Of a stretch of 64,000 nt of DNA, positions 38,743 through 47,770 are shown in pieces. Origin of the DNA: Thiocapsa roseilacustris (lineage in GTDB: Bacteria; Pseudomonadota; Gammaproteobacteria; Chromatiales; Chromatiaceae). The notes beneath the pieces were generated by a model. The model saw only the letters and a program-made list of their open reading frames with translations, made no database searches and was not told the DNA's origin. Location of the stretch: the NCBI RefSeq assembly GCF_041903755.1, contig NZ_JBBWVE010000013.1, forward strand, positions 1 to 64,000. Reading direction: 5' to 3'. The position numbers and the translations under genes are program-made. Within the stretch, counting starts at the first letter, position 1. The number at the start of each line of letters is the position of its first letter.

Positions 38743-38840
38743 GCTGTCTCCTGTCGCTTGTTCGGTGCGATGTCGGTGGGTTGGTGAAGCGGCGAGCTTA
38801 GGCCGCGGACTTGACGGCGCGGTGACGAGACGGCCCGGGC

Positions 38841-39131
38841 CTAACCCGCCTCTGCGGCCGCACGATGCGACGCCGTGCTGAGCTCCTCCGGCCAACAGCC
38901 GGCAGGCGGCCCGAGCTCGGCGCCCTCCCCTTCGAACCGCACCAGATACAGCTCGCGTTCGGGATCCTCTTCGAGGTGTCCGATGTTGAGGATGACGCCG
39001 CGGGTCCCGGCCGCCGCGATCAAGGCATCCTCGGCGAGATCCGGGATACCGCCGTCGTTGTAGATATCCGCGGCGGCGTAGACCAGATCGCCCGGCCCCA
39101 ACTGACCAAGCTCCAATTGACTGAGATCCAT
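38841..39131 (-). CDS. nifZ: NifZ-like protein
   Basis: A 96-residue protein. LGPGDLVYAAADIYNDGG and GVILNIGHLEEDPERELYLV fit the SH3-like NifZ domain, involved in maturation of the nitrogenase MoFe-protein P-cluster. The C-terminal CWPEEL matches the usual C(R/x)xEEL ending. It is divergent from nifU with 248 bp between them. The ATG at 39131 is preferred over the adjacent TTG. Confidence 0.78.
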   Translation of the reverse strand: MDLSQLELGQLGPGDLVYAAADIYNDGGIPDLAEDALIAAAGTRGVILNIGHLEEDPERELYLVRFEGEGAELGPPAGCWPEELSTASHRAAAEAG

Positions 39132-39269
39132 CAAAGACTCCTGTTGTTGAGATGTGTTGTGGGATTCACGACCCGACGCAGGCGGGCTGTCGTTCGAGAG
39201 CCGACATCGATGTCAGTAGGAAGGCTTTCGACTAAATAAAAATCAATGAGATAGATGATAACTCCGGCG

Positions 39270-39285
39270 TGGCACACGGTTTGCT
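39270..39285 (+). promoter_or_regulatory. Sigma-54 promoter of nifU
   Basis: TGGCAC-ACGGT-TTGCT matches the -24/-12 consensus at every conserved base (TGGCAC-N5-TTGCW). Transcription should start near 39297, about 84 bases before the nifU ATG. I did not find a TGT-N10-ACA NifA site in the 135 bases upstream. Confidence 0.85.
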
Positions 39286-39379
39286 GAATGAGTCGCCAAC
39301 ACAGACGCAAGACTCAAGCCACGGCTTGAGCATCCGTCCCGACTCACTCGCTCATTGCTACAGCAACCGGAGACACGCC

Positions 39380-40264
39380 ATGTGGGATTATTCGGAAAAG
39401 GTCCAGGAGCACTTCTTCAATCCCCGCAACGCGGGCGCGGTCTCGGAGGCCAATGCGACGGGTGACGTGGGCTCCTTGTCCTGCGGCGATGCACTGCGCC
39501 TAACCCTCAAGGTCGACCCGGCGAGCGAGATCATCCTCGATGCCGGCTTCCAGACCTTCGGCTGCGGCTCCGCCATCGCCTCCAGCTCGGCGCTGACCGA
39601 GATCATCAAGGGCATGACGCTCAACGAGGCACTCAAGGTCACCAATCAGGACATCGCCGACTATCTCGACGGACTGCCGGCCGAGAAGATGCACTGCTCG
39701 GTGATGGGTCGCGAGGCGCTGCATGCGGCGATCGCGAACTACCGTGGCGAGGAGTGGAAGGACGATCACGAGGAAGGCGCACTGGTCTGTAAGTGCTTTG
39801 CCGTGGATTCGGTCCTGATCGAAAACACCATCCGCGCCAACGGGCTGTCCACGGTCGAAGAGGTCGCCAACTACACCAAAGCAGGCGGCGGCTGCTCGGC
39901 CTGTCACGAAGGGATCGAGGCCATCCTGAGCCGCGTCCTCGCCGAGCAAGGGAAGGCGTTCGACCCCTACGCCAGGGCGCCCGAGGCGGCGCCCTCGACC
40001 GGCGGGCGCAAGCTCGGCAACCTGGAGCGGATCCGCCGCATCGAACGCTCCATCGAGGCCATCCGTCCGAACCTTCAGCGCGACCACGGCGATGTGGAGC
40101 TGATCGATATCGACGGCAAGAACGTCTATGTGAACATGACCGGCGCCTGCGTGGGCTGCCAGATGGCCTCGACGACGCTCGACGGGATTCAGCAGCGCAT
40201 CGTCGAGGATCTCGGCGAGTTCGTGCGGGTGCTGCCGGCGAAGGCGATGCGCAAGAGCGCGTAA
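39380..40264 (+). CDS. nifU: NifU Fe-S cluster scaffold
   Basis: A 294-residue full-length, three-domain NifU. The N-terminal IscU-like scaffold has Cys35, Cys62 and Cys106; the central BFD-like [2Fe-2S] domain has Cys137, Cys139, Cys172 and Cys175; the C-terminal Nfu domain has CVGC (257-260). It assembles clusters for nitrogenase with sulfur from NifS, encoded downstream. The ATG at 39380 is preceded by CCGGAGAC. Expression is driven by the sigma-54 promoter at 39270. Confidence 0.96.
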   Translation: MWDYSEKVQEHFFNPRNAGAVSEANATGDVGSLSCGDALRLTLKVDPASEIILDAGFQTFGCGSAIASSSALTEIIKGMTLNEALKVTNQDIADYLDGLPAEKMHCSVMGREALHAAIANYRGEEWKDDHEEGALVCKCFAVDSVLIENTIRANGLSTVEEVANYTKAGGGCSACHEGIEAILSRVLAEQGKAFDPYARAPEAAPSTGGRKLGNLERIRRIERSIEAIRPNLQRDHGDVELIDIDGKNVYVNMTGACVGCQMASTTLDGIQQRIVEDLGEFVRVLPAKAMRKSA

Positions 40265-40276
40265 GAGCCGCTAGCC

Positions 40277-40307
40277 GTAGGTTGGGCAAAGCGCAGTGTG
40301 CCCAACC
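40277..40307. repeat. Short palindromic repeat
   Basis: GGTTGGGCA (40280-40288) and TGCCCAACC (40299-40307) form a stem with a 10-base loop. Close relative of the palindrome at 42085 (GTAGGNTGGG type), a common intergenic element in related genomes. Confidence 0.6.
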
Positions 40308-40325
40308 CGCGCCGGCATCACAGGG

Positions 40326-40377
40326 AGCCGTCAGCCGTCAGCCGTCAGCCGTCAGCCGTCAGCCGTCAGCCGTCAGC
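40326..40377. repeat. Heptamer tandem repeat (AGCCGTC)7
   Basis: Seven exact copies of AGCCGTC (40326-40374) plus three bases of an eighth. A second heptamer tract, three copies of GCTGATA, lies at 40536-40556 in the same nifU-nifS gap. Lengths divisible by seven rather than three show non-coding origin. Confidence 0.92.
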
Positions 40378-40622
40378 GAGAGGGTAGCCGATGGCCGATA
40401 ACCGTGCGGCAAACGTTGCTCACGATATCGGCCGTCGAGGTGGACGAGCCTAAGCGAAGTCCAACGAGACCTGCACCGCCATGGCAGAGTTGATGAACGA
40501 GCCCATGCGGCGCGAAACGCGGTAAAAGGCCGGAGGCTGATAGCTGATAGCTGATAGCAGGAGGCAGCAGGCTGATCGCCGAACCCCACACTCATCCGCA
40601 CGTTCCACGAGGCCATCAATCC

Positions 40623-41849
40623 ATGACCACTCCACCCGATACCCAAGGCATCTATCTCGACAACAACGCCACCACCATGGTCGCGCCCGAGGTGGTCGAG
40701 GCCATGCTGCCCTTCTTCACGGAGCAGTTCGGCAACGCCTCCTCGATCCATGCCTACGGCAACCGGGTCGGCCACGCCATCAAGCAGGCGCGGCAGCAGG
40801 TTCAGGCACTGCTCGGGGCCGCGCAGGACTCGGAGATCGTCTTCACCTCCTGCGGGACCGAGTCGGACTCCACCGCCATCCTCTCGGCCATCAAGGCCCA
40901 TCCGGAGCGCAAGGAGATCATCACGACGGTCGTGGAGCATCCGGCGATCCTCGCGCTCTGTCAGCACTTGGAGACCGAGGGCTACAAGGTCCATTACCTC
41001 CCGGTCGACGGCAAAGGCCGACTCGATATCCAGCAATACATGGACCTGCTTTCGGACCGCGTCGCGATCGTCTCGGTGATGTGGGCGAACAACGAGTCCG
41101 GGACACTCTTTCCGGTGCAGGAGATGGCGGAGCTGGCCAAATCGGCCGGCGTTCTCTTTCACACGGATGCGGTCCAGGCCGTCGGCAAGCTCCCCATCGA
41201 TCTGAAGGACACCGCGATTGACATGCTCTCGGTGTCCGGACACAAGCTGCACGCACCCAAGGGCATCGGTGTGCTCTATCTAAGGCGCAACACGCGCTTT
41301 CGCCCCATGTTGCGCGGCGGGCATCAGGAACGCGGCCGGCGTGCCGGCACCGAGAACAGTGCCTCCATCGTCGGGCTCGGTAAGGCCTGCGAGATGGCGT
41401 TGGAGCACATGGACGACGAGAAAACCGCGGTGAGGGCCATGCGTGATCGGCTCGAGAAAGGCATCCTCGCCGCCGTCCCCAACTGCTTCGTGACGGGTGA
41501 TCCGAGCAACCGCCTGCCCAACACCAGCAACATCGCCTTCGAATACATCGAGGGCGAGGCGATCCTGCTGCTGCTGAACAAGCTCGGCATCGCGGCATCG
41601 AGCGGCTCCGCCTGCACCTCCGGCTCGCTTGAGCCCTCGCACGTGATGCGCGCGATGGGGATCCCCTTTACCGCCGCCCACGGCACCACCCGCTTCTCGC
41701 TCTCGCGCTACAACCGCATGGATGAGGTCGACCGCGTCATCGAGGCTGTACCGCCGATCGTCGCCAAACTGCGCAAGCTCTCGCCCTATTGGTCCGAGAC
41801 CGGCCCCGTCTCCGATCCGGCCGCCGCCTTCGCACCGGCCTATGCCTGA
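40623..41849 (+). CDS. nifS: NifS cysteine desulfurase
   Basis: A 408-residue class I cysteine desulfurase. The PLP-binding Lys is in SVSGHKLHAP (Lys208) and the persulfide-forming Cys in SGSACTSGSLEPSHV (Cys331). It releases sulfur from cysteine for NifU. GRRAGTENSASIVGLG and SSGSACTSG identify the NifS/IscS group I type; context with nifU gives NifS. There is no good Shine-Dalgarno before the ATG at 40623. 358 repeat-rich bases separate it from nifU. Confidence 0.95.
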   Translation: MTTPPDTQGIYLDNNATTMVAPEVVEAMLPFFTEQFGNASSIHAYGNRVGHAIKQARQQVQALLGAAQDSEIVFTSCGTESDSTAILSAIKAHPERKEIITTVVEHPAILALCQHLETEGYKVHYLPVDGKGRLDIQQYMDLLSDRVAIVSVMWANNESGTLFPVQEMAELAKSAGVLFHTDAVQAVGKLPIDLKDTAIDMLSVSGHKLHAPKGIGVLYLRRNTRFRPMLRGGHQERGRRAGTENSASIVGLGKACEMALEHMDDEKTAVRAMRDRLEKGILAAVPNCFVTGDPSNRLPNTSNIAFEYIEGEAILLLLNKLGIAASSGSACTSGSLEPSHVMRAMGIPFTAAHGTTRFSLSRYNRMDEVDRVIEAVPPIVAKLRKLSPYWSETGPVSDPAAAFAPAYA

Positions 41850-42457
41850 CCGACACGCGCATGTCGGATCCGTCCGACTGCTCGTCGATCATCGACCCGC
41901 CTCGGTATCTGCGAGCCCGCGCATCGCACCTCCGTGTGCGACTTCGTCAACGGCAAGGTGCATACCCTCTCGCCCATGATCGACTGGGTGCGTCGCCAGG
42001 CGGCGCGCGCACGACTGCCTCGTCCTTCCGGCGTCGGATCACGGCGCGCATCAAGGTCGCTACGGGGTCTGAGCAACCAGAAACGTAGGATGGGTAGAGC
42101 GCAGCGAAACCCATCCTACAAGCTCCGACCATCCCGGAGCGCTGTGGGTAGAGGGCGGCGAAACCCATCCTCCCCACGCAGCCCCCGAGCAAAACGCCCC
42201 TTCAATCCGGCCACACCCTCCGCCGACTCTGATAACCCCCCTCCGATGAGACAGCGGCAGCTCCGGAAGCCGGACGTTTCCGCGCAACAGGCCGCGCGGC
42301 GGCGCCCGCCCCGGTCGATATCGCACGCTGCGCCGGGGCCGCTGCCGCCGCACCCGCCGACGCTTGTGCGCCTGCCGGCTCGGCATCGCCCGGCTGATCC
42401 GCCCCGCTCTTGGCCTTGCGAATGGAGGCAACTAATCGGCGTTCCGTCTGCGTACTG
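41850..42457. other. Intergenic region with palindromic repeats
   Basis: About 600 bases with no supported gene. It contains the palindrome at 42085-42119 and a second, partial copy (GTGGGTAGAGGGCGGCG then AAACCCATCCTCC, about 42142-42172). The ORFs on both strands are arginine/proline-rich shadows. Confidence 0.5.
42085..42119. repeat. Palindromic repeat GTAGGATGGGT type
   Basis: GTAGGATGGGT (42085-42095) and ACCCATCCTAC (42109-42119) with AGAGCGCAGCGAA between. A related unit follows 25 bases later. Confidence 0.75.
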
Positions 42458-43111
42458 CTAGACGTGCTCTTGGGAGGCGTTGTCATGGTCGAAGATCTCC
42501 GCGATCAGGTCGTTGATCTCGGCCGCCGCGGCAGCACCGCGACGGCCGGCTTGGAAGACGCTGCGCCCCTCGAGCACACAGAGGCGATGGATGGAGCGGC
42601 GCTGCAACGAGGTTCGCGCGACCGGCAGATCCAACTCCGCGACGGCCTCGGGCATCAGGCGCGAGAGGGTCGTGCGCGGCTCCATCTGGCTCATCACGAT
42701 CAAGGCGCGCAGTCGCGGGTTCTCGGGGCGAATCTTTTCGATGATGCGGGCGAGATGACTCGTCGCCCAAAGATCCATCGGCGAGGGTTGGAGCGGGATC
42801 AACGCATGGTCGGCCAGGCGCAGTGCGTGCTCGGTCTGCGGTGCCTTGATGGACGGAGGACAGTCGATGACGACATGGTCGTGGACATCGCGCAGGGCCT
42901 GAACCGTTTTCTCGAGCCCGAAGGCTGCGGCCACCACGGCGGGCAGCGCGCCATTCTCATCCCCGATCAGACGCCATTGATAGGCGGACTGCTGTGGATC
43001 GGCATCGACGATGACGACTGATCCCCGCCGCGCCAGACCCGCCGCCAGATTCAAGGACAAGGTGGTCTTGCCGGTGCCGCCTTTGTTGCCGACAACGGCG
43101 ACGATGCTCAT
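42458..43111 (-). CDS. ParA-family ATPase (orphan)
   Basis: A 217-residue P-loop ATPase of the ParA/MinD type. The deviant Walker A is GNKGGTGKTTL (residues 8-18), with Asp in IVDADPQQS and Walker B VVIDCPPS. Length and lack of an N-terminal helix-turn-helix fit small ParA/ParC-like positioning ATPases. No parB or centromere-like repeats are near, so it may position a protein cluster or simply be a remnant of a mobile segment. Divergent from the DUF29 gene. Confidence 0.85.
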   Translation of the reverse strand: MSIVAVVGNKGGTGKTTLSLNLAAGLARRGSVVIVDADPQQSAYQWRLIGDENGALPAVVAAAFGLEKTVQALRDVHDHVVIDCPPSIKAPQTEHALRLADHALIPLQPSPMDLWATSHLARIIEKIRPENPRLRALIVMSQMEPRTTLSRLMPEAVAELDLPVARTSLQRRSIHRLCVLEGRSVFQAGRRGAAAAAEINDLIAEIFDHDNASQEHV

Positions 43112-43298
43112 CGGCCGGCCTCGTGTCGGAAGTGCTGCGGCGTACAGAGGACAAAGGACACGTGCTTCGTCAAGGTCTCGACCTCGGCCATCGGCGGACA
43201 TTGGAGCTGGCTCAAGGCTAGGCGCTGCGATCGAGCCGCGTCAAGCGCGGAGACTGGTTTAAACTTGGGCCTTGTCCCGATCTGCTGATGACCCGCCG

Positions 43299-43736
43299 AT
43301 GTCGACACCACTTTACGAAAAGGATTTCTATCAATGGCTGGAGCACACCACCGACCTTGTGCGCGAGGGTCGCTTCGAGGAGATCGATCGCGACGTCCTG
43401 ATCGACGAGCTCGAGAGCATGGGTAAACGAGACAAGCGCGAGCTCGCGAACCGACTCATCATTCTCCTGGCCCACCTGCTGAAATGGCGGCATCAACCCG
43501 AGGCGCGAAGCTCGGGATGGGTCGGATCGATCGCCGAGCAACGTCTGCAGATCGCCGGGCAGCTCGAAGACAGCCCTTCGTTGCGCGGCATGCTCGCGGA
43601 CGCCGCCGACAAGGCCTATCCGAAGGCCATCGCGCTCGCCGTTCGGGAAACCGGTCTTCCGCCCGATCACTTTTCTGCCGATTGCCCGTTCTCGCTTTCG
43701 CAGGTGCTCGACGAGACCTTCTTCCCTGAGCCCTGA
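43299..43736 (+). CDS. DUF29-family protein
   Basis: A 145-residue helical protein matching DUF29 throughout: YEKDFYQWLEHTTDLVREG, IDELESMGKRDKRELANR, LLAHLLKWRHQPE and SWRGSI-like WVGSIAEQR. The function of DUF29 is unknown. The gene ends 4 bp before the TTG start of the AsmA-like gene, so both are likely in one transcript. Confidence 0.85.
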   Translation: MSTPLYEKDFYQWLEHTTDLVREGRFEEIDRDVLIDELESMGKRDKRELANRLIILLAHLLKWRHQPEARSSGWVGSIAEQRLQIAGQLEDSPSLRGMLADAADKAYPKAIALAVRETGLPPDHFSADCPFSLSQVLDETFFPEP

Positions 43737-43740
43737 TCGA

Positions 43741-46700
43741 TTGTCGAATTCAAAGGACCACCGCGTCGGCTCGCCCCGACCGACAAGACGCCGGGCGCTC
43801 CTCGTCTCGGCGATCCTCCTCGGACTAACCGCGGCACTCGCGCTGTCGGTCCATCCCCTGCTGAACAGCCGTTGGTTTCAGGACCGTCTTTCCGAGCACA
43901 TCGGCCTGAGCATCGCCTGGGAGTCGGCACGCCTTCGCCCGAGCGGACAGGTCCGGCTCCGGGACTTGCGCATCGCGCGCGACGACCCGGACTGGCCCGT
44001 CGCCCTCGCCCTGCATCAAGCGGCCGTGCAACTGGACCTGCCCGCGCTCCTGCACCGAGAGCTTCGGGTCCTGAGGCTCGATGCCGAGGGCATACGCTCG
44101 CTGCGCTTCGGGGATTACCGGCTGGAGGGCGACGGCGACCTGGCGATTGAAGGTGCCGGGTTACGCCGCGATTACATCGACATCGACAGCCTGCGTTTCG
44201 ACCTGGAAAAGGCCCGCGTACTGCGCGAAGACGAGGTCTTGTCGCGTGATCTGGCGATCGGTGCACGCCTGCAGCTCACGCCGCTCACCCTCGCCGACAA
44301 CCCGGGCGCGCAGATCCTGCGCTTCATCTCCGGCGATCGGAACCTCTCGGCGAAGGCCGATGCCTGGGACCTCTTCAACGATTATCTACAAGACATCCCC
44401 TGGTTGAGCCTGTCCGGGTATGGCGATCTCACGGCCGCGCTGTCGATCGATCGGGGCCACTTGGAATCCGGTAGCCGGCTGCGGCTCGACTCGCCCGCGC
44501 TCGGCGTGACCCTCAATCCCGGCGCACACTCGGGGGCGGATTCCGATGGTGCATCAAGCCGGATCGGCGACCCCAACCTCTACCGACTCGCCGGCGCCGG
44601 TCGCGTCGAGCTTCAGGTGGTGTCGACCACGGCGGGCCAAACCGAGACGATCCTCGGCATCAACCTCGCCGACGTAGAGATGCGCGACCAAGGCGAGGAC
44701 ACGCGATTCCTCGACAGCCGAGCGTTTCGCCTGGAGTCTCGCATCGCCGGGGCCGACCTCCTCCAACCCCCGGACCTGCCCGAGCAGACCAGGCTGACGT
44801 GGACCTCGGCCGTCGTGCCGGATATCGCCGTCTTCTCGCGCTATCTCCCGCCGGGCAGCCCGGTGGCCGAGCGCGGCGGGCTGGCCGGACTCGATGCCGT
44901 CCTCACCTGGGAGGACGACCGGCTGCAAGGCGCGCTCGACCTGCATGGCGACGACGTCCGACTCACCCTGCTGGAGACCGACGTCGCGGGCAAGCTCGAT
45001 CTCGACCTGCGCATCAACGGTCTGAACCCGACCGATCAGACACTGGATCTCTCGGGCACTCGGCTGTACCTGGAGGCGATCGCCGGCGCGCAACCGCAGG
45101 AGTCGGCCCCCTTGATCACCCGATTCAGCCTCGACGAGGCCAGATTCAGGCTCACACGCCCCGTCGCCGAGTTGCGGGCCATGGATCGCCTCCCGGATCC
45201 GCTCCCCGTCGATGGGCGGCTCCGACTCTCGGGCGAGATCAATCACCTCGGCTTTTTCGACGCCTTTCTGGGCCAAACGCTGGGGGGCCGCGGCATCCGA
45301 CTCGACGGCAGCGGCACCCTGCTCACCGAGCTGAACATCATCGACAGTCAACCGGCGAGCGGCAGCCGTCTGACGGTCGAGGCCGGTGCGCTGAGCGCCC
45401 GTCTTCTGGACTTCGAGATCGGCGGCGCCGGCGCACTCGATGCCCGGTGGCTGGACGGGGACGCGGGCGAGAGGCTGACGCTGGAGACCCGCTTTACCGA
45501 AGCCAGCCTCCGGCACCGCGACGAGCCCCGACCTCTGCTCGATTCGGCGCGCATCGCATTGGAGATCGAAACACCCGCGCCGTCCGGACAAGCCTTGGCC
45601 GACCTCTCGACCGATTCCGCCCGCGTGACCTTGCGCTGGGACGGCGCCCGGATGCCGGATGTCGGCGTACTCGACCGCTATCTTCCGGAACAGGCGCCCT
45701 TTCGATTTCGCGGCGGCAGCGCCCTGAGCGAGGGCTTGGTCCGACTCGACGCGCAGCAGACCAGCGGCAGGCTGCAGCTCACGGGCGAGGGCATCGGCGG
45801 CGAGCTTTTCGAGACCACGGTCGAGGGCGGCCTGCGCCTCGACCTTGAACTGAAGAACCTGCGCCTGGACAGCAGCGCACTCGACCTCTCCGGCTCCCGC
45901 GTCGAGCTGCACGCCACCGGGGATGCCCGCAAGGAGCGACTGCGCACCATTCTGGACATCAAGGAAGCCCGCTTCACCGACTGGCTGGATGCGGCGAACA
46001 AGCCCAACCGGGCCTTGCAAGGCCGGATCGCGCTCGACGGACGCGTCACCCAACTCGGCTTTCTGGACAACTTTCTGCCGCGCGAGCACGGCGTGCGGGT
46101 CCGCGGCGAAGGGCGGATCGATGCTTCCGAAAGACGCCGGCCTCGCGCTGCTCTCCGGCAGCGCGGACCTGAGCATGCTCTTCAATCTCGACGGTCAAAA
46201 AGCCGACGGCGAGATCAACCTGCAGAGCCGCGACACGCGCCTGCGCATGGACATGCAAGAGCTCGGCGGCAACCTCGTGCTGGAGGCCCGGCTACGCGAG
46301 GGCGACATCGCGTCCATGACCTTCGATGCCTCCGGCTCGCGCATCCGGCTCGACGGGATGACGCTGACCGAGCCCGACGGCAGCGAGACCGCCGATTGGT
46401 GGGCAGAGCTGCGGCTCGACGAGGCCCGCTTGGTCTGGACCGAGCCGCTCGGGCTCGAATCCCGGCTGGCACTCGGCATGCGCGACACCGGCCTGCTGGC
46501 CCGAATCTTCGTCGCCCAAGCCCGCGAGCGCGACTGGCTCGGACGTCTGCTCACCGTGCCCGACGTCAAAGGCACGGCCAGGGTGCGGCTGCGCGAGGAG
46601 AGTATCCATCTCTGGAATGCGCGGCTCAGCGCCGGCCCGCTCGTCCTCTTCGCCGACCTGAAGATGCAGGAATCGCTGCTCAACGGCGAGCTCTCCGCCG

Positions 46701-46789
46701 TGATTCAGCCGTTCAGCGTCTCGATCAGCCTCACCGACAGCAAGCCGAAACTGCACCTCATCAAATCGCCCGGTCTTTCCCGCGATTGA
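43741..46789 (+). pseudogene. AsmA-like envelope protein, frameshifted near 46115
   Basis: A large protein with one N-terminal membrane helix (RRALLVSAILLGLTAAL) followed by AsmA/DUF748-like beta-rich repeats, as in proteins that bridge inner and outer membrane for lipid traffic. The first frame opens with TTG at 43741. At about 46105-46125 the homology moves to the next frame: GVRVRGEGRID in the first, LPKDAGLALLSGSADL in the second. The second part runs to 46789 (SLTDSKPKLHLIKSP). One extra base would account for it; total length would be about 1015 residues. A separate gene starting at ATG 46121 is possible but less likely. Directly follows DUF29. Confidence 0.72.
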
Positions 46790-46981
46790 CAAGAAGCGAC
46801 CTCGGGGACTAGCGTCGTTTGGCCGCCGAGACCCTTCCCGACAGCACCCTCGGCGGCCCGAAGGGCACCGTTGTTGACCTCTTTTGCGAACAACGGCTCG
46901 CGTATTCCCCGCCGGCTGCCAAGCCGGTTTCGTCTCCGGCGAGGAAACACCCTTTCATCGACAAGGAGCATTGGTCCGAGA

Positions 46982-47395
46982 ATGAACGCAGACAAACTCG
47001 GTTTCGGAAGAACCAGCATGATCAATACAGGCGGAGCTTTGGCGATCTCCGCACTCTTGACCATGGGCGGCTGCGCCGCGATCCAGCAATCGGAGACCCA
47101 GAGCACGGAGCGAACGCTGGCCGCCGCCGGCTTCCAGATGCAGTTAGCCAAGACACCGGATCAGATGGCCAAGGTCACGGCGCTGCCCCAACGCAAGCTC
47201 ACCCGCACGACGGGCCCGGACGGCGCCCTGCGCTTCCTCTGGGCCGACGCGACCGACTGCCAGTGCCTCTATGTCGGCACCGAGGCGGCGTATGACCGCT
47301 ATCGGGCGATCGGTATCCAACAGGAGATCGCCGAGGAGAACGAGATGGCCTCGATGGATTGGGACTCTTGGGGCGGCTGGGGGCCTTGGTGGTGA
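46982..47395 (+). CDS. Small lipoprotein
   Basis: A 137-residue protein with a lipobox LLTMGGC after a hydrophobic stretch; if translation starts at ATG 47018 (MINTGGALAISALL) the signal is classical, while ATG 46982 adds 12 residues. The mature part has a helix (STERTLAAAGFQMQLA), LTRTTGPDGALRFLWAD and DCQCLYVGTE, then an acidic, Trp/Gly-rich end (WDSWGGWGPWW). The pattern TxxAAGFxxxxA is known from small proteobacterial lipoproteins of unknown function. Confidence 0.78.
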   Translation: MNADKLGFGRTSMINTGGALAISALLTMGGCAAIQQSETQSTERTLAAAGFQMQLAKTPDQMAKVTALPQRKLTRTTGPDGALRFLWADATDCQCLYVGTEAAYDRYRAIGIQQEIAEENEMASMDWDSWGGWGPWW

Positions 47396-47400
47396 CCTGA

Positions 47401-47488
47401 CTAAACCGCGTCCGGCTTCTATAGGTAGGGTTTGCGGCTCGAATCGGTCTCGGGCCAACCAACGAACCTCGGAGTCGACGCGGTTTAG
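47401..47488. repeat. Inverted-repeat element CTAAACCGCGTC
   Basis: Perfect 12-base arms CTAAACCGCGTC (47401-47412) and GACGCGGTTTAG (47477-47488), 64 bases apart. A half copy is at 36169. Confidence 0.75.
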
Positions 47489-47556
47489 GCGATTTAGGCA
47501 AGGTCCGGAAACCGGATGCCAAGTTGGGCATCGGAGCGCTTCATGCTGTGAGCACC

Positions 47557-47660
47557 GCAGGTTGTGCCGAGCCGTGCGAGGCACAACCAACCGTCGGCGC
47601 AAGTTGTGCTTCCTATCGTCAGCACAACCTACGGGTGTGGGATTTTCCGGACATCGTCTT
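47557..47660. repeat. Intergenic repeat, + copy (partner at 62850-62935)
   Basis: CCGTCGGCGCAAGTTGTG then CTTCCTATCGTCAGCACAACCTAC (split) matches the reverse complement of 62878-62934 with few changes. Self-complementary GTTGTGCC/GGCACAAC stems are present. Confidence 0.7.
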
Positions 47661-47770
47661 CATTCAATTCGCTGGAGAATACTCGTGACGCCGCTCCGGC
47701 GGTGTCACGCATCGATTGGCGCTCCGCGCCGAGAGCCCCGGCTGAAACCGCCCCCAATCGGCGGGGCCAT

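Noticed and set aside
37642..38787. 381-codon + strand ORF
   Set aside because: Lies antisense to enolase; a GC-rich shadow frame.
39142..39215. NifA binding site TGT-N10-ACA
   Set aside because: Each TGT in the gap was checked; none has ACA at the right distance.
40326..40377. CRISPR-like repetition
   Set aside because: Uninterrupted heptamers without spacers; a simple tandem repeat.
42458..43111. Plasmid partition locus
   Set aside because: ParA is alone: no parB, no iterons or centromere repeats, and chromosomal genes surround it.
44554..46185. 543-codon minus strand ORF
   Set aside because: Shadow of the AsmA-like gene.
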